Source: IDS-8 sp040902105 (lineage in GTDB: Bacteria > Pseudomonadota > Gammaproteobacteria > Steroidobacterales > Woeseiaceae). Taken from it: 64,000 nt of DNA. Shown piece by piece: positions 54,282 to 61,793 of this stretch. The notes under the pieces were generated by a model. The model ran no database searches and had not been told where the DNA came from. It saw only the letters and a program-made list of their open reading frames with translations. The stretch lies in assembly GCA_040902105.1 (NCBI GenBank), contig JBBDXW010000039.1:62001-126000 (forward strand), in the 5' to 3' direction. The number at the start of each line of letters is the position of its first letter. Position 1 is the stretch's first letter. Both the position numbers and the translations under genes were made by a program.

Positions 54282-55560
54282 GATCAGAATCGAAAATGTC
54301 CACGGTCGCGAGATACTGGATTCGCGCGGTAACCCAACCGTCGAAGCGGAGGTATGGTTGCAAGGCGGAGGACATGGGCGGGCCGCGGTACCCTCCGGCG
54401 CTTCCACCGGGACGCGCGAAGCGGTCGAGCTGCGCGACGGGGATCCGGCGCGCTATCTCGGCAAGGGCGTGCTGAAGGCGGTTGCCAACGTCAATGGAAT
54501 CTTGCGCAAGACGCTCTGCGCGGAGTCTTTCGCCGACCAGCGCGCTGTCGATCGGCGCATGTGCGAACTCGACGGCAGCGACAACAAGGCTACTCTTGGA
54601 GCGAATGCGCTGCTCGCGGTGTCGCTCGCCGTCGCCAAGGCCGACGCAGCGGCGCGCGGCCGTTCGCTTTTCCGTCACGTTGGCACGGACACGACAATGC
54701 CGGTGCCAATGATGAACATCATCAACGGCGGTGCCCACGCTGACAACAACGTCGACATTCAGGAATTCATGATCCTGCCGGTTGGTGCTCCGACTTTTAC
54801 CGAAGCGCTGCGCTACGGTGCGGAGATTTTTCATTCGCTGAAAGGCGTTTTGCGAAGCCGCGGACTCAACACCGCGGTCGGGGACGAGGGCGGTTTCGCG
54901 CCCGATCTGCCATCAAACCGGGCAGCGCTCGACACGATTGTGGAGGCGATCGAGAAAGCGGGTTACTCACCCGGCAGCGACATCCTGTTGGGGCTCGACG
55001 TTGCGAGTTCGGAGTTTTATGAGAACGGCGCCTATCGGCTTGCGTCGGAGAAGCGTGAATTTGACGCAGCCGGTTTTTGCGACTTCCTGGCGGAGCTGAC
55101 CGAGGCTTACCCGATCATCACCATCGAAGACGGTATGGACGAGGATGACTGGGACGGCTGGCGGGCGCTGACGGAGCGCCTGGGCAAACGGGTGCAGCTC
55201 GTGGGGGACGATCTGTTCGTCACCAATACGGCCATACTCTCACGCGGAATCGAACAAAACATTGCAAATTCGATCTTGATAAAACCTAACCAAATCGGTA
55301 CCTTATCGGAAACTCTTGATGCAATTACTATGGCGGCGGGGGCAGGCTACTCGGCCGTGGTGTCGCACCGCTCGGGTGAGACCTCGGACAGCACGATCGC
55401 CGATCTTGCGGTCGGCACGAAAGCGACGCAGATAAAAACCGGTTCGTTGTCGCGCTCCGACCGCATTGCCAAGTACAACCGGTTGTTGCGCATCGAGGAG
55501 GAACTCGGCGACGCGGCGACGTATGCGGGCCGGGACGCGTTTTCGGTCGCAGCCCGCTAG
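54274..55560 (+). CDS. eno: Enolase
   Basis: Glycolytic enzyme and RNA degradosome partner. The 428-residue protein has REILDSRGNPTVEAEV, GDEGGFAPDL, the catalytic loop TIEDGMDEDDW, GDDLFVTNT, and the C-terminal SHRSGETSDSTIADLAVG. The only start that gives the full family N-terminus is TTG at 54274, inside the end of kdsA; a TTG start overlapping the previous gene suggests translational coupling. Confidence 0.95.
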   Translation: MPEIRIENVHGREILDSRGNPTVEAEVWLQGGGHGRAAVPSGASTGTREAVELRDGDPARYLGKGVLKAVANVNGILRKTLCAESFADQRAVDRRMCELDGSDNKATLGANALLAVSLAVAKADAAARGRSLFRHVGTDTTMPVPMMNIINGGAHADNNVDIQEFMILPVGAPTFTEALRYGAEIFHSLKGVLRSRGLNTAVGDEGGFAPDLPSNRAALDTIVEAIEKAGYSPGSDILLGLDVASSEFYENGAYRLASEKREFDAAGFCDFLAELTEAYPIITIEDGMDEDDWDGWRALTERLGKRVQLVGDDLFVTNTAILSRGIEQNIANSILIKPNQIGTLSETLDAITMAAGAGYSAVVSHRSGETSDSTIADLAVGTKATQIKTGSLSRSDRIAKYNRLLRIEEELGDAATYAGRDAFSVAAR

Positions 55561-55601
55561 CCCATGATGCGGACCAGGGCAGGACGACCCGGGGGATAGA
55601 G

Positions 55602-55910
55602 TTGCTCAACATGCGCTGGATCATTGTCGTTTTGGCCATTGCCGTGCTCGCGATGCAGGGGCAGCTGTGGTTTTCCAAGGACGGTTACCGGAAGACCCGC
55701 GACCTGCGCGAGGCGGTCGCCGAGCAGCGGCTGCAGAATGAAACACTGAAAGCGCGCAATGAAGCGCTCGAAGCGGAGGTCGTCAACCTCAAACAAGGAC
55801 GCGAAGCGGCCGAGGAGCGCGCCCGTACGGACCTTGGCATGATCGGCAAAACCGAGACTTTCTATCAGGTCGTCCCGGACCGCCCGCGCGCGCCTCGCGA
55901 CCCATCGTGA
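55602..55910 (+). CDS. ftsB: Cell division protein FtsB
   Basis: Bitopic division protein joining FtsQ and FtsL. About 100 residues: a short N-terminus, one membrane helix (RWIIVVLAIAVLAMQGQLW), then a coiled coil (RLQNETLKARNEALEAEV) and a conserved C-terminal ERARTDLGMIGKTETFYQ. The TTG at 55602 has GGGGGA at ideal distance; ATG at 55611 gives a 99-residue version. ispD and ispF, normally next, are absent. Confidence 0.92.
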   Translation: MLNMRWIIVVLAIAVLAMQGQLWFSKDGYRKTRDLREAVAEQRLQNETLKARNEALEAEVVNLKQGREAAEERARTDLGMIGKTETFYQVVPDRPRAPRDPS

Positions 55911-55940
55911 CCGGCGACAAAGAAGCGACTCTCCGGCGCG

Positions 55941-56516
55941 TCACGGACCCTTTTTCAGCAGTACGTAAACGGCGCCCGTGCCGCCGTCCGACTGGCGTGC
56001 GGACACAAACGCGAGCACCGGGTCCCAGCGTCGCAGCCACTGGTCGACCCTTTGCTTCAGTACCGGGCCGTTGTGACCGGAGCGAAGTCCCTTGCCATGG
56101 ATAATGCGTATGCAGGTGTAACCCGAGCGCATGGCGTGCTCGATAAAATCCGTCAGTACCTCTTTTGCCTGGGCTGCCGTCAGTCCATGCAGATCGACTT
56201 CGTCCTGCACACTTACCCCGCCGCGCGCCAGCCTGCGCATGGCCTTCGGATTGACCGAAGGATGGCGATACGAAAGCGCTGTACCGTTTTCGGTCTCGAT
56301 GACGTGCGGCGGTGTCTCGAGGCTTTCGCGCAGTACTTGCCGTTCGTCCTGCCGGGAAAACCGCGCGACAGCCCGGGTCCGTCGCCGCGGCGGCTCGACG
56401 GTATCCGCTTGCAGCGGCGTGGCATCCGCCATGGCGCGTCGAAACAGCAACCGCTCATCGTCGCCGGCGGCAGTGTCGGACTTGTTGTTTTTCCGTTGAT
56501 TTTTCCTGGGGGCCAT
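55941..56516 (-). CDS. Smr/MutS2-domain protein
   Basis: Protein of 191 residues with a basic N-terminus (KNQRKNNK) and a C-terminal Smr domain with VDLHGLTAAQA and IIHGKGLRS, the DLHG and HGxG motifs of small MutS-related nucleases (SmrA/SmrB type). Its exact target, DNA or RNA, is unknown. It is on the strand opposite to its neighbours, where ispD and ispF would be expected. Confidence 0.88.
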   Translation of the reverse strand: MAPRKNQRKNNKSDTAAGDDERLLFRRAMADATPLQADTVEPPRRRTRAVARFSRQDERQVLRESLETPPHVIETENGTALSYRHPSVNPKAMRRLARGGVSVQDEVDLHGLTAAQAKEVLTDFIEHAMRSGYTCIRIIHGKGLRSGHNGPVLKQRVDQWLRRWDPVLAFVSARQSDGGTGAVYVLLKKGP

Positions 56517-56653
56517 CGCCGACTCCGCTCACTCGTACTGAATGACGTGAGGACGTTGAGTATAGTGTGCGCCGCAGAATCGACCAAAAACGGAGCCACG
56601 TTCCGGACCGGTCGCCAGCGACGTATGTGACGAATTACCGACTCGGGGCACAA

Positions 56654-56813
56654 GTGCACCCCGTCGCAAACAGTCGGCCATTCTCGCGGCACCTTTTCGC
56701 GTCTGGCGGCGTTGCGACTCCTCGCAATAGCGGTGCTATCACTCGTCGCGGCGCCATGCCCGCCACGAAAAGCCGCTCGCGGTCTATGGCCGACTATTTG
56801 CGACGGGGTACAC
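56654..56813. repeat. Palindromic element, family 2 copy 1
   Basis: 160 bases with a 28-base outer inverted repeat starting GTGCACCCCGTCGCAAA and ending TTTGCGACGGGGTACAC (two mismatches). The inner part (from CTTTTCGCG to CACGAAAA) is shared at high identity with the next element and forms a further stem (CTCGCAATAG...CTATCACTCG). Together with copy 2 it fills most of the 496 bases between the Smr gene and surE. No gene is seen. Confidence 0.8.
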
Positions 56814-56815
56814 TA

Positions 56816-56973
56816 GTGTCGTGTCCCACAAATAACTCACTTAATTCGGCGCGTCTTTTCGCGCCTGGCGGCGTTGCGGCTCCTCGCAATAGCTTGCTAT
56901 TACTCGTCGCCGCGCCTTGCCAGTCACGAAAATCCGCAGCCGGCTTAAGCAAGTTATTTGTGGGACACGACAC
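56816..56973. repeat. Palindromic element, family 2 copy 2
   Basis: 158 bases starting GTGTCGTGTCCCACAAATAA, with a perfect 22-base inverted repeat at its ends, two bases after copy 1. It shares the inner core (CTGGCGGCGTTGCGGCTCC, CTCGCAATAGCTTGCTATT, CACGAAAA) with copy 1, but its outer stem sequence is different. It lies 39 bases before the surE start. Confidence 0.82.
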
Positions 56974-57012
56974 CAGAATGAGCACAGAACGCCGCGTCTA
57001 CAGGGAAGGCAC

Positions 57013-57756
57013 TTGAAAATACTAGTCAGCAATGACGACGGATACCTCGCTACCGGAATCAACGCATTGGCCAACGCACTGTCCAGAATTGCAGACATCG
57101 TTGTCGTGGCCCCCGAGCGCAACCACAGCGGAGCCAGCAACTCACTGACCTTGCACACCCCGCTGCGCATTCACAAAGTCGGCAAGGACCATTACTTTGT
57201 CGATGGCACGCCCTCAGATTGCGTGCATCTCGCGCTCTCGGGGTTTCTCGACTTCGATCCGGATATCGTCGTCTCCGGCATCAACCACGGCGCGAATCTC
57301 GGCGACGATGTCATCTATTCCGGCACGGTCGCCGCCGCCATGGAAGGCCGGTACCTCGGACTTCCGGCCATAGCCGTCTCGCTGGTCGGTCATCGGGCGG
57401 TGCATTTCGATACCGCGGCGCGGGTCGCCTGCGACCTCATTGCCCGCCTGCAACGCAACCCATTGCCGAGCGACGTTATCCTCAACGTGAACGTGCCGGA
57501 CAGACCTTACGACGAATTGACGGGAATGACCGCGGCGCGGCTCGGCTTCAGGCACCGTTCGGAGCCGTTGATCGAGTCTGCCGATCCCCAGGGCAGCAAG
57601 ATTTACTGGATTGGTCCGGCGGGGCCAGGGCAGGACGCGGGGCCCGGTACGGATTTCGAAGCGCTGGACAAGGGCGCAGTTTCGGTAACGCCCCTGAAAG
57701 TCGACCTTACACGGCACGAAGCGCTGGCCAACGTTGCTGAATGGCTGCAGAGCTGA
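57013..57756 (+). CDS. surE: 5'-nucleotidase SurE
   Basis: Survival-protein nucleotidase. The 247-residue protein starts LKILVSNDDGYLATG with the metal-binding DD, and has APERNHSGASNSLTL, GTPSDCVHLAL, SGINHGANLGDDVIYSGT. The TTG at 57013 with AGGGAAGG upstream gives the family N-terminus; a longer frame to 56917 would run through the repeat element. Overlaps pcm. Confidence 0.94.
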   Translation: MKILVSNDDGYLATGINALANALSRIADIVVVAPERNHSGASNSLTLHTPLRIHKVGKDHYFVDGTPSDCVHLALSGFLDFDPDIVVSGINHGANLGDDVIYSGTVAAAMEGRYLGLPAIAVSLVGHRAVHFDTAARVACDLIARLQRNPLPSDVILNVNVPDRPYDELTGMTAARLGFRHRSEPLIESADPQGSKIYWIGPAGPGQDAGPGTDFEALDKGAVSVTPLKVDLTRHEALANVAEWLQS

Positions 57757-58418
57757 TGGACAGGAATGCCGGCGCGCGCGGCATCGGCATGACCTCCGCA
57801 CGCACACGGGACCGTCTTGCAAATCGACTGGCCGAACAAGGGATTCGATCCCGCGCAGTCCTGGAGCAAATTCGCAACGTGCCTCGCCATCTTTTTGTCG
57901 ACGAAGCTCTGGCCAGCCGCGCCTACGAAGACACTGCGCTGCCGATCGGCCAGGGCCAGACGATCAGTCAGCCATTCGTCGTCGCGCGCATGACCGAATC
58001 CCTGCTCGAGGATTTTGCGGTTGAACGCGTGTTGGAGATCGGCACCGGGTGCGGTTACCAGACCGCCGTGCTGGCGCCGCTGGTGAAGGAAGTGTTCACC
58101 GTCGAGAGAATTCCCGAGCTCTTGAAAAAGACCCGGCAGCGCCTGCGCGATCTCGATCTGTACAATGTCCGCTTTCGCCTGGGCGACGGATGGGAAGGTT
58201 GGCGCAAGTATGGGCCCTACGACGGCATCATCGTCGCCGCAGCCGCGCCCGAATTGCCACCGAAATTGCTGGAGCAACTGGCGCCGGGCGGTCGCCTGAT
58301 CATCCCGGTCGGGCCGCCAGGCCGCCAGGAACTCTGCCGCATCACGCGCGAAGACCATCAGTACGAGCGGACCTCGCTCGGCGCCGTGAGCTTCGTGCCC
58401 CTTGTACAAGGAAGATAG
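57741..58418 (+). CDS. pcm: Protein-L-isoaspartate O-methyltransferase
   Basis: Repairs isoaspartyl damage in proteins. The 225-residue protein has RHLFVDEALASRAYEDTALP, the GQGQTISQPFVVARM substrate loop and SAM motif VLEIGTGCGYQTAVLA. ATG at 57741 lies within the end of surE; ATG at 57756 overlapping the surE stop is an alternative. surE-pcm-nlpD-rpoS is the usual order. Confidence 0.94.
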   Translation: MAAELMDRNAGARGIGMTSARTRDRLANRLAEQGIRSRAVLEQIRNVPRHLFVDEALASRAYEDTALPIGQGQTISQPFVVARMTESLLEDFAVERVLEIGTGCGYQTAVLAPLVKEVFTVERIPELLKKTRQRLRDLDLYNVRFRLGDGWEGWRKYGPYDGIIVAAAAPELPPKLLEQLAPGGRLIIPVGPPGRQELCRITREDHQYERTSLGAVSFVPLVQGR

Positions 58419-58435
58419 TTTTCAATGTTGCAGGA

Positions 58436-59206
58436 ATGAGCACATTCCCGGGCTCCGCTTCTTCCCATGCAGCGTGCCGCGGCAGGTCCCGGGTCCGGCC
58501 CCGTATTGCTGCAACTGTTGCCGTGCTGCTGGCAGCCGTGCTGTCGGCAGCTTGCGGTCCGTCGACGCGCCGGGACACTCCGGCCGTCGACTATCACATC
58601 GTGCGTTCCGGCGAGACCCTGTTCACGATCGCCTGGAGATACGGCAAGGACCACCGCGATCTGGCTCGCTGGAATCGCCTGGGCGACGGCTCGCTCATCT
58701 TTCCGGGACAGATAATCAACCTGAATCCGCCGAAAGGCAGTGCTGCGGCGGCATTGCCGCAGAGAGAGACGGTTGCGGGCGGCAGTCCTCCGGCTCGAAA
58801 CGCTGAGCCGTTACCCTCAATCCCCTCTGAGCCCCCGCCGCCGTGGGACTGGCCGACTGCAGGTCCGGTGGCGGTCGAGTTCGGCGGCCGTCCGGGCAGC
58901 GGCACCGGCGTACTGATCGGTGGCAGAGCAGGCCAGCCGGTTCGCGCAGCGGCCGCCGGCCGTGTCGTCTATTCAGGCGGTGGACTAATCGGTTACGGTC
59001 AGCTTATTATCGTGAAGCACAACGACACCTACCTCAGTGCATACGGGCACAACGCGTCGCTGCTGGTCCGTGAAGGCGAGACCATCGCAAAGGGCCAAAG
59101 CATCGCGACCATGGGTGAGGGGCCGGGACGTGAGCCGAGACTGCATTTTGAGATCAGGCGCAACGGTAAGCCGGTTGACCCGCGACAATATCTGCCTGCG
59201 AGATGA
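58436..59206 (+). CDS. nlpD: NlpD-like LysM/LytM lipoprotein
   Basis: Envelope protein that activates cell-wall amidases at division. The 256-residue protein has a lipobox LSAAC near residue 40, a LysM domain (YHIVRSGETLFTIAWRYGKD) and a C-terminal LytM (M23) domain (VRAAAAGRVVYSG, LHFEIRRNGKPVDP). The first metal-binding His of active M23 peptidases is not seen, as in other NlpD proteins, so it is an activator and not an enzyme. The rpoS promoter commonly lies inside nlpD. Confidence 0.9.
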   Translation: MSTFPGSASSHAACRGRSRVRPRIAATVAVLLAAVLSAACGPSTRRDTPAVDYHIVRSGETLFTIAWRYGKDHRDLARWNRLGDGSLIFPGQIINLNPPKGSAAAALPQRETVAGGSPPARNAEPLPSIPSEPPPPWDWPTAGPVAVEFGGRPGSGTGVLIGGRAGQPVRAAAAGRVVYSGGGLIGYGQLIIVKHNDTYLSAYGHNASLLVREGETIAKGQSIATMGEGPGREPRLHFEIRRNGKPVDPRQYLPAR

Positions 59207-59312
59207 ATCGACTGTAAAGTAGCGCCTTTTTCGCACCGCTGCTGTGCGGAGCGGTCTATCCGACCGCATGTGATCGACCCTCGAAGCCACGGTACCCTGT
59301 GACCGACTCACA

Positions 59313-60233
59313 ATGGACCGCCTGGCGCGCGCCTTGAAGAGGGCTTCGACAGTGGCTGTTGCAGATTTTTACCACGACGCCCCCAGGGCCAATTCGGACG
59401 CGGTATTTGCGTTCGATGCAACCCGCCTGTACCTGAATGACGTCGGCTCCTCGACGTTGCTGACGGCCGACGAGGAAGTCACGATCGCGCGACAAGTCCG
59501 TCAGGGCGATGAGGCGGCCCGCCAGCGCATGATCGAAAGTAACCTTCGTCTCGTGGTCAAACTCGCGCGCCATTACATCGATCGCGGCCTGCCCCTTCTC
59601 GATCTCATCGAAGAGGGCAATCTCGGGCTCATCCACGCCGTGCGGAAATTCGACCCGGAACGCGGCTTTCGCTTTTCGACCTATGCGACCTGGTGGATTC
59701 GCCAGACCATCGAACGTGCCATCATGAACCAGTCGCGTACGGTGCGGCTGCCGATCCACGTTATCAAGGACATCAATTGCTGCCTGCGAGCCGCACGCGT
59801 CCTGCGGCAGGCGAACGGGGCGCTGCCCACGGCCGCTGACATTGCCGCGTTCATGCAACGGGAACCGCAGGAGGTCGAACGCCTGATCGCCTTACACGAG
59901 CGCGTGACCGTCGGTTCCGCTGCCGGCGACGACGAGCAGGGGCCGCTCGAAATGCTGACAGAGTGCCCCGAGGCCGAACCGGCATATTGCGTCCAGCAGC
60001 AACGCGTGACGGCCATTGTCGACGCCTGGCTCATGAAGCTGGACGACAAGCAGCGCGCCGTCGTCGAACAGCGCTTCGGCCTGCACGGGTGCCGGCGATT
60101 GACGCTCGAGGAAATCGGGCAGGAATTCGGCGTCACACGCGAGCGTGTGCGGCAGATTCAACTCGACGCGCTGCACAACCTGAAACGCATGATGGAGAGT
60201 GACGGTATTTACGGGAAGGCGCTGCTCGACTGA
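59313..60233 (+). CDS. rpoS: Stationary-phase sigma factor RpoS
   Basis: Sigma-38 for general stress and stationary phase. The 306-residue protein has region 1.2 (DATRLYLNDVGSSTLLTADE), region 2 with RFSTYATWWIRQTIERAI, region 3 and region 4 with LEEIGQEFGVTRERVRQIQ. Region 1.2 and the nlpD neighbour identify it as RpoS and not RpoD or RpoH. ATG 59313. Confidence 0.95.
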   Translation: MDRLARALKRASTVAVADFYHDAPRANSDAVFAFDATRLYLNDVGSSTLLTADEEVTIARQVRQGDEAARQRMIESNLRLVVKLARHYIDRGLPLLDLIEEGNLGLIHAVRKFDPERGFRFSTYATWWIRQTIERAIMNQSRTVRLPIHVIKDINCCLRAARVLRQANGALPTAADIAAFMQREPQEVERLIALHERVTVGSAAGDDEQGPLEMLTECPEAEPAYCVQQQRVTAIVDAWLMKLDDKQRAVVEQRFGLHGCRRLTLEEIGQEFGVTRERVRQIQLDALHNLKRMMESDGIYGKALLD

Positions 60234-60237
60234 GCGT

Positions 60238-60257
60238 GCCGTTAGGCACCTAACGGC
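60238..60257. terminator. Hairpin between convergent rpoS and Mth938-like gene
   Basis: Stem GCCGTTAG / CTAACGGC with a GCAC loop, 5 bases after the rpoS stop. No T-run on either side, so termination would be weak or need another factor; it may act in both directions. Confidence 0.5.
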
Positions 60258-60287
60258 GCGACCTGGACGCCGCGATGCTTCGGACGG

Positions 60288-60674
60288 TTACTCGCCCCGC
60301 GCCATGTCGTTGACGATGAGGGCTGCTGCGGCGCGGCGGCCTTCGTTGACCAGGATGTTGAAGGTGCGGCAGGCGGCGGGGGTGTCCATCGTTTCGAAGC
60401 CGATGCCGCGTCTCGCGAGCGCAAAGAGGACTTCGCGCGGCGGAAAAACCGCCTTCCATCCGGTTCCAACGACGATCATCTCGGGCGCTGCCTGGATCAA
60501 GGCGTCAAGATCGCTTTCAGCGAGATGCCCGATATCCTCGATCGTCCAGGTTCGAATCTCCCGATCGGCCGTTAACAGGACGTTATGGCGAACGATCTCG
60601 TTGCCGATGCGGAGCTGTCCCGGCTCGACGTGACGCACGGTAACGGCGGAATTCTGTTCGCGGGTGAATTTCAA
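60288..60674 (-). CDS. Mth938-like (DUF498) protein
   Basis: Small cytoplasmic protein of 128 residues, member of the Mth938/NDUFAF3-type family: PEMIVVGTGWKAVFPP and GIGFETMDTPAACRTFNIL are the family landmarks. In eukaryotes relatives assist complex I assembly; the bacterial role is unknown. It is convergent with rpoS and divergent from the RpfE-like gene. Confidence 0.85.
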   Translation of the reverse strand: MKFTREQNSAVTVRHVEPGQLRIGNEIVRHNVLLTADREIRTWTIEDIGHLAESDLDALIQAAPEMIVVGTGWKAVFPPREVLFALARRGIGFETMDTPAACRTFNILVNEGRRAAAALIVNDMARGE

Positions 60675-60809
60675 CGAGGGACTCTTGCATTTCGCGCTGG
60701 GAAAGCGCTGCCATTGCCTGCATCATCATACAAAGTTCGGGTTGCAGTTCAACCTCGAACGTGAAAAATAGCCGCGGAAGGGAAGTCCGCCATTCCGGCC
60801 GGAGCGAAT

Positions 60810-61793
60810 TTGACGCGCAGAGACAAGAAGTCGCACGCATTGCTGGTTTTGCCCGGGGCATCGGGAGGGGAGGCAGTTGGCGCGATCTCGCCGCGCCGCC
60901 GCCGCTGGCTCGCGAGATCGAATTTCACGCGTGCAGCTGCAGAAACCGAGTTGTTGCAACAGGCATTGTCAGCGATGGGACTTCGTGCGCCTGAGGGAGG
61001 GCTTGCTGCGATGCGCCTATGGGGTCAGACAGCCGAGAGGCCGCCGGGCTGGGTAGCCGCGGCTGATCCGGTTTATCTCGAAGCGCGACTCGATCATCTC
61101 GTCTTGCATACGCTCTCCGGGCCGGAGTTGCCGGAGGCCGACGTCAGGGAGATTTTCGACTACCTGCAACGCAGGCTCTCCGTCGAAGGCCACTGCGGAT
61201 TTGCCGGCATCGGAACGTTCGGTTACCTGCACTGCGATCGGGGCATGACGACGGCCGGCGCGTCGCCCGCGCTTGCGGCGGGTGATTCGCCCGGAAGGTT
61301 CCTGCCGGAAGGTGCGCGGGCCGCGACGTACCACCGGCTGCAAGGCGAGGTGCAAATGTGCCTGCACGAGTGGGACGTCAATGAGCGCCGTGCGCGCGCC
61401 GGCTTGCGGCCGGTCAATGCGCTCTGGTTCTGGGGCGGCGGCGTGGCGCCGCAGCGAGCGACCCTGCCGTTGCCACCTCTCTATGCCGACGACCCCCTGT
61501 TCAGGGGCTATTGGCACAGCGTGTCCGCCAAGGTGGCCGACTGGCCCGCGGATCCGGAAGCCTGTCTCGAGGCGTCGCCCGGCGGTTTCGTCGCCATAAC
61601 CCCGGAGACCGGCTGTGCGGCCGAGGGCGCCCGGCTCGACGACTATCTTCGCGTTTTGCACAGAATGCTGAGGCGAGGGAGGCTGCGCACGCTGACTCTC
61701 CTGTTCCGCGATGGCTTGCGCGCCGATCTGCGCCGTTCCGACAGGCTGCGGCTGTGGCGTCGCGGCCCTGAATTTCCGGGACCAGCCCTGTGA
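60810..61793 (+). CDS. RpfE-like conserved protein of unknown function
   Basis: Protein of 327 residues with LWFWGGGVAPQ near residue 210, a conserved Trp/Gly-rich segment of this family, and a HEWDVNERRARAGLRPVN motif just before it. Relatives, including RpfE, sit next to recJ in Xanthomonas. Databases sometimes describe them as phosphoglycerate-mutase-like, but I see no clear active site. The start is probably TTG at 60810, with GGAG 5 bases upstream. Its stop overlaps the recJ GTG start. Confidence 0.75.
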   Translation: MTRRDKKSHALLVLPGASGGEAVGAISPRRRRWLARSNFTRAAAETELLQQALSAMGLRAPEGGLAAMRLWGQTAERPPGWVAAADPVYLEARLDHLVLHTLSGPELPEADVREIFDYLQRRLSVEGHCGFAGIGTFGYLHCDRGMTTAGASPALAAGDSPGRFLPEGARAATYHRLQGEVQMCLHEWDVNERRARAGLRPVNALWFWGGGVAPQRATLPLPPLYADDPLFRGYWHSVSAKVADWPADPEACLEASPGGFVAITPETGCAAEGARLDDYLRVLHRMLRRGRLRTLTLLFRDGLRADLRRSDRLRLWRRGPEFPGPAL

